Shown here piece after piece: positions 39,603-47,489 of a stretch of DNA of 64,000 bases. How positions within the stretch are numbered: the first letter of the stretch is position 1; each line of letters opens with the position of its first letter. The stretch covers positions 62,001-126,000 of the forward strand of contig CALVDO010000004.1 of the NCBI GenBank assembly GCA_944326355.1. Direction: 5' to 3'. The notes below the pieces were generated by a model. That model had not been told where the DNA came from and searched no databases. It was given only the letters and a program-made list of their open reading frames with translations. Both the position numbers and the translations under genes were made by a program. This DNA comes from an uncultured Bacteroidales bacterium. Its GTDB lineage: Bacteria; Bacteroidota; Bacteroidia; Bacteroidales; UBA932.

Positions 39603-42332
39603 ATGACTGACAGAAAAAAAAGAGTCTACCGCTTTGGCGGTAAAAACGCCGAAGGAGACGGTTCGATGAGGGAGCTGCTCGGAGGCAAGGGAGCCAATCT
39701 CGCTGAAATGTGCAAGCTCGGAATACCTGTTCCGGCAGGCTTCACCATCACGACAGAGTGCTGCGCGGAATATTACGCTCTCTGCGGAGGCTACCCTGAG
39801 GAGCTCAAGCAGGACGTGGCCGAGGCGATGAAGGCGACTGAAGCCATCATGGGAAAGAAGTTCGGAGACAAGAACGACCCTCTCCTCGTGAGCTGCCGCT
39901 CAGGCGCCAGGAGTTCGATGCCGGGAATGATGGACACCATCCTCAACATCGGACTCTGCTCGGAGACAATTCCGGGAATGATTGAAAAGACCGGGAATCC
40001 GCGTTTCGTCTACGACGCATACAGACGTCTGATAATGATGTATTCGGACGTCGTGATGGAGAAGGCCGAGGGCATAGAGCCCGCAGACGGCCAGGGCATC
40101 CGCCAGCAGCTCGACAGGATGATGGACGAGCTGAAGAAGGCGAAGGGCTACGCTTCGGACACCGACATTACCGCAGAAGAGCTCAAGGAGCTCTGCGAGA
40201 AATTCAAGGTCAGAGTGAAGGAAGTCCTCGGAGTGGAGTTCCCGGACTCTGCCGAAGCCCAGCTCTGGGGCAGCATCGGAGGAGTGTTCAAGTCGTGGAA
40301 CGGCAAGAGAGCCATCGCCTACAGAAAGATCGAGGGCATTCCTGACGACTGGGGCACGGCCGTGAACGTGCAGTCGATGGTGTTCGGAAACATGGGCAAC
40401 ACCTCTGCTACCGGAGTGGCATTCTCCCGCAACCCGGCGACCGGAGACAACAAGTTCTACGGAGAATGGCTCATCAACGCTCAGGGAGAGGATGTCGTTG
40501 CCGGAATCCGCACGCCTAATCCGCTCAACGAGGCGACCAAGAATCCGCACAACGCCGGGCTCGAATCTCTCGAGAAGGCCATGCCTGAGGTGTACAAGGA
40601 GCTCGACGGCATCAGAGTGCTCCTCGAGGACCACTTCAAGGACATGCAGGACATCGAGTTCACCATTCAGGACGGCAAGCTCTGGATGCTCCAGTGCCGC
40701 ATAGGCAAGAGAACGGGAGTCGCCGCCCTTACGATGGCGATGGACATGGTGGAGGAAGGAATGATCGACGAGAAGACGGCTGTCATGAGAGTGTCTCCGG
40801 CACAGCTCGACGAGATTCTCCACCCTATTCTCGACCCTGCGTCCGAGAAGAAGGCCAAGGTGATAGCCCGCGGTCTGCCGGCAAGTCCGGGCGGCGCAGT
40901 GGGAAAGATCGTCTTCACTTCAGAGGAGGCGATGGAGCTCAACAAGAACGGCGAGAAGGCCATCCTCGTCAGGGAGGAGACTTCGCCTGAGGACGTGGAG
41001 GGAATGAGAGCCGCAGCAGGCATCCTCACCGCCCGCGGAGGAATGACGTCACACGCAGCCCTCGTGGCCCGCGGCTGGGGGAAATGCTGCATCGTAGGCT
41101 GCGAGTCGATGCACATAGACCTCGAAAACAAAGTCCTCAAATTCAAGGGAGCAGAATATCATGAAGGAGACGTGCTGAGCCTCAATGGCTCAAAGGGTCT
41201 CGTCTACGGCACGGCCATCGACACGATGGATGCGTCTGAGAACCCGCGCTTCATCAAATTCATGCAGATCGTGGACAAGTTCCGCACCCTCGGAGTCCGC
41301 ACCAACGCCGACACTCCTGAGGACGCCGAAAGGGCTCTCAGCTTCGGAGCTGAAGGCATCGGACTTTTCCGTATCGAGCACATGTTCTACGGCAAGAATT
41401 CAGAGATTCCTCTTGCCAAGCTGCGCAAGATGATCCTTTCCAAGACCGACGACGAGAGACGCGCGGCCCTTGCAGAGCTTGAACCGTTCATCAAGGCTTC
41501 TGTCAAGAGCACCATGAAAGTCATGGACGGAAAGCCTGTGACCTTCCGTCTCCTCGACCCGCCTCTCCATGAGTTCGTGCCTCAGGCGCCTGAAAAGAGG
41601 AAAGAGCTTGCACAGGAGCTCGGCATCTCGGAAATGGACATCGAGAAGAGGGGCGAATCCCTCCACGAGGTCAACCCGATGATGGGACATCGCGGAGTCC
41701 GTCTCCACATCACATATCCGATGATCTCCGAGACTCAGTTCCGCGCCATCTTCACGGCTGCGGCAGAGCTGAAGCAGGAAGGCTACCACCCTATGCCTGA
41801 GATCATGATTCCGGTGACCATCTCCGACCGTGAGCTCATCTTCCAGAAGGCCATCTGCGACAGAGTGAAGGCAGAAGTGGAAGGCAGCACCATCAGGGAG
41901 CCTATCGACTACAAGTACGGAACGATGATCGAGATTCCTCGCGCCGCCCTCATAGCCGACAGGATGGCCCGCACGGCTCAGTTCTTCTCATTCGGAACCA
42001 ACGACCTCACCCAGATGACGTTCGGTTTCTCTCGCGACGACGTGGGCACCTTCATGGGCGACTACCTCGGCAACAAGATCCTTGATGCCGACCCGTTCCA
42101 GACCATCGACAAGCGTGCCGTCGGCAAGCTCATCGAGATCGGCGTCAAAGGCGGCCGCAGCACCCGTCCTGACCTCAAGGTCGGCATCTGTGGCGAGCAC
42201 GGCGGCGACCCTGCCTCCGTCGAGTTCTGCTACAAGATCGGCCTCAACTATGTCTCCTGCTCACCGTTCCGCGTTCCTATCGCCCGCCTCGCCGCCGCAC
42301 AGGCTGCGATAAAGGCCGGAGCAGAGAAATAG
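39603..42332 (+). CDS. ppdK: pyruvate, phosphate dikinase
   Basis: Interconverts pyruvate, ATP and phosphate with PEP, AMP and pyrophosphate, a central step in anaerobic glycolysis or gluconeogenesis. The 909-residue length fits. Visible motifs are the N-terminal ATP-grasp region LLGGKGANLAEMCKLG, SCRSGARSSMPGMMDT, the phosphohistidine swivel ILTARGGMTSHAALVARGWG, and the TIM-barrel part with FSFGTNDLTQMTFGFSRDD and GICGEHGGDP. The 3' end is repeated 957 bp further on (see repeat). The leader 39445-39602 is A/T-rich without a clear consensus promoter. Confidence 0.98.
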   Translation: MTDRKKRVYRFGGKNAEGDGSMRELLGGKGANLAEMCKLGIPVPAGFTITTECCAEYYALCGGYPEELKQDVAEAMKATEAIMGKKFGDKNDPLLVSCRSGARSSMPGMMDTILNIGLCSETIPGMIEKTGNPRFVYDAYRRLIMMYSDVVMEKAEGIEPADGQGIRQQLDRMMDELKKAKGYASDTDITAEELKELCEKFKVRVKEVLGVEFPDSAEAQLWGSIGGVFKSWNGKRAIAYRKIEGIPDDWGTAVNVQSMVFGNMGNTSATGVAFSRNPATGDNKFYGEWLINAQGEDVVAGIRTPNPLNEATKNPHNAGLESLEKAMPEVYKELDGIRVLLEDHFKDMQDIEFTIQDGKLWMLQCRIGKRTGVAALTMAMDMVEEGMIDEKTAVMRVSPAQLDEILHPILDPASEKKAKVIARGLPASPGGAVGKIVFTSEEAMELNKNGEKAILVREETSPEDVEGMRAAAGILTARGGMTSHAALVARGWGKCCIVGCESMHIDLENKVLKFKGAEYHEGDVLSLNGSKGLVYGTAIDTMDASENPRFIKFMQIVDKFRTLGVRTNADTPEDAERALSFGAEGIGLFRIEHMFYGKNSEIPLAKLRKMILSKTDDERRAALAELEPFIKASVKSTMKVMDGKPVTFRLLDPPLHEFVPQAPEKRKELAQELGISEMDIEKRGESLHEVNPMMGHRGVRLHITYPMISETQFRAIFTAAAELKQEGYHPMPEIMIPVTISDRELIFQKAICDRVKAEVEGSTIREPIDYKYGTMIEIPRAALIADRMARTAQFFSFGTNDLTQMTFGFSRDDVGTFMGDYLGNKILDADPFQTIDKRAVGKLIEIGVKGGRSTRPDLKVGICGEHGGDPASVEFCYKIGLNYVSCSPFRVPIARLAAAQAAIKAGAEK

Positions 42333-42427
42333 TCCGACTCCGAACAAACGATTCACAAATACAGATTTCTTTGTGAATCAATACGATAAAAAGGGATTTG
42401 CCCACAGGGGTGAATCCCTTTTTACTT
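42291..42427. repeat. first copy of the duplicated ppdK 3' end
   Basis: From the last 14 codons of ppdK (AAAQAAIKAGAEK, stop) through a small hairpin (42351-42378) to the terminator. A second copy at 43248-43384 is in the same orientation, 957 bp away. The first 100 bases differ at about four positions, and the divergence rises in the terminator arms. Confidence 0.96.
42388..42423 (+). terminator. intrinsic terminator of ppdK
   Basis: AAAAAGGGATT (42388-42398) pairs with AATCCCTTTTT (42413-42423). A second hairpin, ATTCACAAA/TTTGTGAAT (42351-42378), lies just before it. Confidence 0.85.
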
Positions 42428-42537
42428 TGTAAGCAGGAGTAGTTTATCTTTGTTTTTCAGACAATTGTTTGACTCTATAAGTGAGAATGAATGACATCGA
42501 TAGCGCAAAAGTCTGTGACAAGTAACTGAATTTTCAT

Positions 42538-42545
42538 TAACTTTG
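42538..42545 (+). promoter_or_regulatory. candidate -7 box for the ORF6N gene
   Basis: TAACTTTG matches TAnnTTTG, 92 nt before the ORF6N start. A good -33 is lacking. The rest of 42424-42637 is AT-rich and shows no gene. Confidence 0.3.
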
Positions 42546-42637
42546 GATTGCGGTTATTGGATAGAAACTCTGATTAGCTGCCATCCCTATAAAGTCGCAG
42601 ATGCGCTCGAAAATTATTAATTGAAATTCAAACAATT

Positions 42638-43186
42638 ATGAAATTATTGCCATACCAGGAAGTTAAAGACAAGATTATCCACTTACGAGAACAGGATGTA
42701 ATTCTGGACTTCGCAGTGGCCGAACTCTACGGCGTGGAAACAAGGGAGATAAACCAAGCAGTGAAGAATAATCCCAACAAGTTCCCGGAAGGATATGTGT
42801 TTGAGATTGACAAACAAGAATTTGCAGATTTGCGATCAAAAAATTTGATTGCAAATAGTCCGAAAAGCCGTACAATCCCTAAAGCATTTACGGAAAAGGG
42901 CCTGTACATGCTGGCGACAATCCTCAAGGGAGACAAGGCCACAGATACAACCATCGCCATCATTGAAGCATTCGCAAAGCTGAGGGAGCTGTCACGCACT
43001 ATCGGGGAACTGGCAGCAAATCCGGATCAATTTACGCAGAAATCGCTCATGCAGAAAAGCGGTGAGATTATGGCCGACCTGTTCGGAGAGGACATGCAGA
43101 CAAGCGAGACGGAAACGGAAATCGAACTCAATTTCGCCGTACTGAAGCTGAAACACACGATAAAGAGGAAAGACAAGAACAAATAA
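42638..43186 (+). CDS. ORF6N domain protein (phage antirepressor-like)
   Basis: The 182-residue protein begins with a complete ORF6N domain: VKDKIIHLREQDVILDFAVA, then AELYGVETREINQAVKNNPN and FPEGYVFEI, and AFTEKGLYMLATILKG. ORF6N is a DNA-binding domain common in phage antirepressors and in mobile elements of Bacteroidota, related to KilA-N. The C-terminal 60 residues are helical and charged. The gene lies alone between two copies of the ppdK 3' end, with base composition more AT-rich than ppdK, so it was probably acquired. No integrase is beside it. Confidence 0.88.
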   Translation: MKLLPYQEVKDKIIHLREQDVILDFAVAELYGVETREINQAVKNNPNKFPEGYVFEIDKQEFADLRSKNLIANSPKSRTIPKAFTEKGLYMLATILKGDKATDTTIAIIEAFAKLRELSRTIGELAANPDQFTQKSLMQKSGEIMADLFGEDMQTSETETEIELNFAVLKLKHTIKRKDKNK

Positions 43187-43247
43187 AACACATGTTGACA
43201 AACTATTGAACAAAATCGCACAACTCATTGAAAAGAGACCGGACTTT

Positions 43248-43384
43248 GCCGCCGCGCAGGCTGCGATAAAGGCCGGAGCAGAGAAATAGTCCGACTCTGA
43301 ACAAACGATTTACAAATACAGATTTATTTGTGAATCAATACGATAAAAAGAGATTCGCTCGCTGGAGTGAATACTTTTTTATGT
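43248..43384. repeat. second copy of the duplicated ppdK 3' end
   Basis: The codons AAAQAAIKAGAEK plus stop, the intervening spacer and the ATTTACAAAT/ATTTGTGAAT hairpin are kept. The terminator arms have drifted (AAAAAGAGATT against AATACTTTTTT). In the codon frame the copy is joined to an open stretch reading LNKIAQLIEKRPDF just upstream, which is not from ppdK. Confidence 0.95.
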
Positions 43385-43877
43385 CTAAGAGTCAAAATAT
43401 CCTTGCGCTTCGTTCCGACCGGAAACACATCCAGAAGCAGATGAACCAGAAAAACCTGGTAATAACATCTATACGACATAGCATAGTCTTTTTTATAATT
43501 GAAGTATCTTTGTATACTTAAGAAAACTGCCCACGCCACTGTATGGTTCGTTGATATTCCAGTGAAAAACTTGCAATAGTCCGTCTCTTTGTCTGTATCA
43601 TTATGCTGAAAAGTTTATAACTTTGAAGTTCAATACAAGAAAAAGACACTATTATGTAAAGTTTAACAAGGACATATCATAAAGAAAGTATTTACAGTTA
43701 CTTGATGCATTCAGGAAATCGCCAATCTTCAAGAATGTAGCTATCTGAGTAATATGTGAATGCTTGCATCATACAATGGTGCGGGCTTCCATATTGTATA
43801 GCTACAGGTGTTTGGCGATACCTCTGAATGACAATAGGAATCCTGCACCTTTCTTTTTGTTTTGTCTGAAAAGGCAA
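43385..43877. other. AT-rich stretch without a recognisable gene
   Basis: About 490 bp between the duplicated ppdK end and the HNH gene. It holds two matches to the -7 consensus on the plus strand (TATCTTTG 43505-43512 and TAACTTTG 43618-43625), neither with a well-placed -33 element. No coding frame is convincing. It may contain the promoter of the HNH cluster. Confidence 0.4.
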
Positions 43878-44654
43878 ATGAATATGAATGATTATATAAG
43901 TTTAAGGGATTATCCGTCACAATTAGAAACATATGAATGGAAGCAAAAGCGAATAGAAATATTAGAAAGAGACAAATATCGGTGCCAAATTTGTGGCAAA
44001 GGGAAAAGCACTGTGCTATACAATCCTAGTAGTGATAGGGATAGCGATATAAGTATAGGAATAGATTATAGTTATTCCACAATTAGTATTGATGATATAT
44101 TATTCACACATTTTTCCGTACAAGACTTTATAGATATTATATCCGCTAAAAATTTATCTCTAACACCTACAGATTATGTAGTGAGCAGTAATGATATTTT
44201 AGGGGTACTAGCCGAACCACATACGAATGAATTTCCTGTAAATTGTGAAGATGTGGAAATTAATCTTGTAAGGCATCCAACAGGTATGTTATATTTTATT
44301 GTGAACAGAGAAGAAGACAATTTATCAAATATTAAGTTACATACTCCATATTTTATAGACCATCCCATATCATTAAATGTACATCATAAACATTATATAA
44401 TTGGCCATAAAGCCTGGGAATATGATGATGAGGACCTTGTTACTCTATGCAACGAATGCCACACAAAAGTACATCATGCAATAGGCGCTCCTGTGTATTT
44501 ACATAAAAACGGATATATGAAAGAAGTGCCATTAACCCCATGTTTTAGATGTGAAGGCACCGGGTATTTCCCAGAATACAAGCATGTTGAAAATGGCATA
44601 TGTTTCAGATGCAGAGGAGCAAGATTCGAGGAATTGAGACCATATGTAAAATAA
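43878..44654 (+). CDS. HNH endonuclease-like protein with a long insertion and a C-terminal DnaJ-type zinc motif
   Basis: The start chosen is MNMNDYISLRDYP; the frame is open back to a TTG at 43764. Near residue 25 comes WKQKRIEILERDKYRCQICG, the usual entry to an HNH domain with the first CxxC. After an insertion of about 120 residues follow NVHHKHYIIGH and LVTLCNECHTKVHH, which give the HH-x-H core and the second CxxC. The C-terminus has CFRCEGTGYF and CFRCRGARF, a pair of CxxCxG motifs like the DnaJ cysteine-rich repeat. Base composition is far more AT-rich than the chromosome around it. It is first of three close genes. Role (defence, mobility or other) is not known. Confidence 0.78.
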   Translation: MNMNDYISLRDYPSQLETYEWKQKRIEILERDKYRCQICGKGKSTVLYNPSSDRDSDISIGIDYSYSTISIDDILFTHFSVQDFIDIISAKNLSLTPTDYVVSSNDILGVLAEPHTNEFPVNCEDVEINLVRHPTGMLYFIVNREEDNLSNIKLHTPYFIDHPISLNVHHKHYIIGHKAWEYDDEDLVTLCNECHTKVHHAIGAPVYLHKNGYMKEVPLTPCFRCEGTGYFPEYKHVENGICFRCRGARFEELRPYVK

Positions 44655-44672
44655 GAATAATATACTGTAAAA

Positions 44673-45269
44673 ATGAAAAAAGTATATATAATATATATTA
44701 TAGCATTATGCCTATTTGCTATCAGTTGCGGGAATTCAAATATATCTTCTCTCAATTTCGGCTATAAAAAATATGAATTTAATACCAATGGAGTAAAAAT
44801 ATTGAAATTTGAGAACATAAGAGCAGATGAACAAGAGGTCGTATATAATCTAAGCAATGTGGAGGAAAAAAATTTACCACAAATTGAATATGTAAAAATT
44901 AACCTCAAAAATATCCGGGCTCAATGTCGTACTCCGAATGATCCCTTTCGATGTGTTTATATAAAATTTAAAGGGCAACCTCCTGTTAAATATGAATGTA
45001 GTAGAGGAAGCGGAAATCCTATGTATATAGACACCAATTCATGGATTGCTATCAAGGATGATGGAACTATATTTATGAAGGGATGTTCTTCAGTAAAGGA
45101 AGCCTTATACTCAATAGGGGTGACGGACCTCTTGAAAATTGATAAAATAAATACTCAAATAAAAACAGTGTTATTTGAAGAATATGAGGATAATTACATC
45201 TTTCACAATGGAATATATTATATTTATCATAACAGCAATTGGTATATTTTTCCTTTGAAATTAAAATAA
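44673..45269 (+). CDS. small lipoprotein of unknown function
   Basis: The 198-residue protein begins with a clear lipoprotein signal (basic MKKVY, hydrophobic core, lipobox FAISC). The mature part is rich in Lys, Asn and Ile and has scattered aromatic residues; I recognise no domain. It starts 18 nt after the HNH gene and ends 5 nt before the membrane-protein gene, so the three are likely one operon. It shares their AT-rich composition. Confidence 0.72.
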   Translation: MKKVYIIYIIALCLFAISCGNSNISSLNFGYKKYEFNTNGVKILKFENIRADEQEVVYNLSNVEEKNLPQIEYVKINLKNIRAQCRTPNDPFRCVYIKFKGQPPVKYECSRGSGNPMYIDTNSWIAIKDDGTIFMKGCSSVKEALYSIGVTDLLKIDKINTQIKTVLFEEYEDNYIFHNGIYYIYHNSNWYIFPLKLK

Positions 45270-45274
45270 AGTAT

Positions 45275-45952
45275 ATGGAAATAGTTGTAAAAATTATTTT
45301 AACTATTATCTGTTTAATTGCTGGTTCATTTGGTCCAACTCTAATTTTAGAAGCATATGGCTTATCTTTTGGGCTTATGACCATGTCATGTGCTTTGGTA
45401 ATAGCTATTTGCACTTTAGTCTGGAGATGCCCATCCAAATATATAGTAACTGGATTTAAAGATCCTAGTTGGGGGAACAATAAAAAAGATGTATATGGGC
45501 TTAGATCTGAATTGTTTAGACATATTAACACAAAAAATTTTCTATCCCCTTATGACTATGAAAAGATATTATGCTCAAATAATTTAATTAAACAACTTGA
45601 TAGGATAGATGCATATGATATTGTACGATTAAAAGAGATACGAAAAACTGCGGAATACAATCTTTCCATTAAATTAAATGCAGAGGCTTTTTACAATCAC
45701 TTAATGGCAGTTTTTTCGCCTATTAAATTCTTAAAAAACGAGAACTTGTTTAATCAAATGAATATGTTATGTCAAACATTATCTGAAATTAACCATAAAG
45801 ATATTGATATTATAGAAAACACATTGAATTATATCAACGATAATATTATTAATCCGCAAAAAGAGCATAGATCTTTACATATTAAACTTATAATTACCCT
45901 ATTCGGATGTCTTATAATAATGGATTTAATAACCACAATATCAGTTGGATAA
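45275..45952 (+). CDS. membrane protein of unknown function
   Basis: The ATG at 45275 (MEIVVKIILTIICLIAGSFG) is preferred to a codon inside the preceding gene. Two hydrophobic helices come at once (about residues 4-22 and 30-50), then about 140 mainly helical hydrophilic residues (with YDYEKILCSNNLIKQLDRID), and a final helix (KLIITLFGCLIIMDLITTI). Its topology suggests a cytoplasmic helical domain held between membrane anchors. No family recognised. Third gene of the HNH cluster. Confidence 0.72.
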   Translation: MEIVVKIILTIICLIAGSFGPTLILEAYGLSFGLMTMSCALVIAICTLVWRCPSKYIVTGFKDPSWGNNKKDVYGLRSELFRHINTKNFLSPYDYEKILCSNNLIKQLDRIDAYDIVRLKEIRKTAEYNLSIKLNAEAFYNHLMAVFSPIKFLKNENLFNQMNMLCQTLSEINHKDIDIIENTLNYINDNIINPQKEHRSLHIKLIITLFGCLIIMDLITTISVG

Positions 45953-46033
45953 GAAATACAGGAGAGCTACTGTTCATCATTGGGTCATACAAGGTTGGCA
46001 GAAAGAAGGCAATGAGCAAGCCAATGATGCTAT
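45953..46033 (+). other. possible gene remnant between membrane-protein gene and exported-protein gene
   Basis: One frame reads RATVHHWVIQGWQKEGNEQA before a stop near 46044. It looks protein-like but has no start, so it may be a decayed gene end. I cannot name its family. Confidence 0.2.
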
Positions 46034-46522
46034 GTGCATATAAATGAGTTAAACATAAGTTTCCAATTGAAAATATTGACAACAAGTCTGATGTGTATAT
46101 TTATTATATTTGCTGTCCATGGCAAATATATAACTGCACCTATCATGAAAGACAATACAACAGCCAAGGCGACTTCTGCCTGCGATTATGAACCCGTTGA
46201 ATTTCCCGGTTTACCTGAAATAAAACTTCCTGCAGTATCCGCAGACAGCATCGGACTTCTTACAAAATCAATAGAAACGATGACAACGGAGGAATCCCAA
46301 GCCACTGCAAAGTACTTTCCGTGGGAAGATGTGCTGGCCTGCATGAAAGATGGCCGTGTATTTTACTCCGAAGAAAAGGGTGACTGCGGAGAACGGCTTA
46401 TTGCAGTGAACTTTTCTTCTCCCCGATGGACTTGGGAGAAGTTGTGCGGCAGGTCGGGGCTTCTGTATATCTGTCCTGTATGCAAAAGGCAGGTAAAGTT
46501 TGACTGCCGGATAATGAACTGA
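46034..46522 (+). CDS. small exported protein of unknown function
   Basis: The frame from the GTG at 46034 gives 162 residues; the ATG at 46091 or a TTG at about 46067 would start closer to the hydrophobic segment MCIFIIFAVHGKYITA, which looks like a signal anchor. The mature part has a proline-rich stretch (FPGLPEIKLPAVSADS) and ends with LLYICPVCKRQVKFDC, a lone CxxC. No family recognised. Base use is intermediate between the AT-rich cluster and the chromosome. Confidence 0.5.
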   Translation: MHINELNISFQLKILTTSLMCIFIIFAVHGKYITAPIMKDNTTAKATSACDYEPVEFPGLPEIKLPAVSADSIGLLTKSIETMTTEESQATAKYFPWEDVLACMKDGRVFYSEEKGDCGERLIAVNFSSPRWTWEKLCGRSGLLYICPVCKRQVKFDCRIMN

Positions 46523-46616
46523 TTGCAAAGCCGCTGTAAGCCACTGACGATATACACGGCAGTAGAAGAAGGCCATAGGAGGATGCGCGTCAGAGGAAAC
46601 TGGACATTGGCCTGTT

Positions 46617-46649
46617 TTTGAGTAATGCGGCAATAAATCACTATATTTG
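46617..46649 (+). promoter_or_regulatory. Bacteroides-type promoter without an obvious gene behind it
   Basis: TTTG (46617-46620), a 21-nt spacer and TATATTTG (46642-46649) match the consensus. The product could start near 46656. Confidence 0.5.
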
Positions 46650-46658
46650 CCGCAAATA

Positions 46659-46766
46659 TTGCGTCGTTTTCGATATAGAGATGCTTCAGTGCTTAGTTCA
46701 ATTCTTGAAGAGGTGAACCGTAAGCAGGGGCCACTTGAGAATCCGCTTGGCCAATACTGCTCTTAG
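46659..46766 (+). other. 35-codon open frame behind a promoter; small protein, small RNA or truncated gene
   Basis: From a TTG the frame reads LRRFRYRDASVLSSILEEVN and continues to GQYCS, stop. It has amphipathic-helix character. With no ATG and no known family, it may be a gene remnant. The rest of 46523-46844 shows nothing else I can name. Confidence 0.25.
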
Positions 46767-46844
46767 CTTAGAATAAATTAAGCCGTTCTTTGGGTATCAC
46801 GACTAAAAAAGCAAAAGAGAATCAGAGTCTTGAAAAACTCGACC

Positions 46845-47390
46845 CTAATCAGTCTGAAGACAGTGCGGAGCGCGGTGGAACGCCCAGAGGATGATGCCGA
46901 CGGACACGGAGACGTTGAGGGAATGCTTCGTGCCGTACTGGGGAATCTCTATGGACATATCGGAAGCATCTACTACCGGCTGAGACACTCCGGACACTTC
47001 ATTGCCGAATATCAGCGCATATTTCGCTGAAGGGTCCGGAGTGAATGTGTCAAGACTTACCGAGCCGACGGTCTGCTCCACGCTGACTATCACATAGCCC
47101 TCGGCCCGAAGCCTGCGGACGGCCTCAAGAGTGTCATCGAAATGTTCCCATGCCACACTGGACTCCGCTCCGAGAGCGGACTTGTGGATCTCGGCGGACG
47201 GAGGGACGGCACAGATGCCGCACAGAATCACCTTGTCGACCTTGAACGAGTCGCTGCTCCTGAAGGCCGACCCCACGTTATGCGCACTGCGGATGTTGTC
47301 GAGCACGACGACCAGGCCGGAATCAGGCAATTGCCGGTATTCTTCGGGACTTACGCGCCCGAGTTCGATGTTCAGAAGCTTCCTGTTCAT
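46845..47390 (-). CDS. TrmH/SpoU-family RNA methyltransferase
   Basis: SPOUT-class 2'-O-methyltransferase acting on tRNA or rRNA with S-adenosylmethionine. The 181-residue protein (start MNRKLLNIELGR at the ATG 47390; the longer frame begins with TTG) has the family motifs VVVLDNIRSAHNVGSAFRS (motif 1), YALIFGNEVSGVS (motif 2) and IPQYGTKHSLNVSVSVGIIL (motif 3, which forms the knot). The target base is not predictable. Divergent from glyA, with a shared 99-bp control region. Confidence 0.94.
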   Translation of the reverse strand: MNRKLLNIELGRVSPEEYRQLPDSGLVVVLDNIRSAHNVGSAFRSSDSFKVDKVILCGICAVPPSAEIHKSALGAESSVAWEHFDDTLEAVRRLRAEGYVIVSVEQTVGSVSLDTFTPDPSAKYALIFGNEVSGVSQPVVDASDMSIEIPQYGTKHSLNVSVSVGIILWAFHRAPHCLQTD

Positions 47391-47435
47391 GAATGATGCG
47401 GAAAAACGCTCAAAAAAGAGCAAAAGTTATCAACA

Positions 47436-47443
47436 CAAAGGTA
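47436..47443 (-). promoter_or_regulatory. -7 box for the trmH-like gene
   Basis: The minus strand reads TACCTTTG, the same -7 octamer as in the tRNA promoter at 29350-29357. It is 46 nt before the ATG at 47390, supporting that start. No -33 match is seen. Confidence 0.42.
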
Positions 47444-47462
47444 GCAAAAATAAAATTTTGAG

Positions 47463-47470
47463 TACTTTTG
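47463..47470 (+). promoter_or_regulatory. -7 box for glyA
   Basis: TACTTTTG matches TAnnTTTG. Transcription would start near 47477, after the first ATG (47472), so translation more likely begins at the ATG 47490. Confidence 0.4.
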
Positions 47471-47489
47471 TATGCTAAACTTATCTGAA

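Noticed and set aside
42333-46844. A complete prophage or integrative element
   Set aside because: No integrase, terminase, portal, relaxase or transposase gene is visible; only ORF6N and HNH-like genes are present, so I describe an island without naming an element type.
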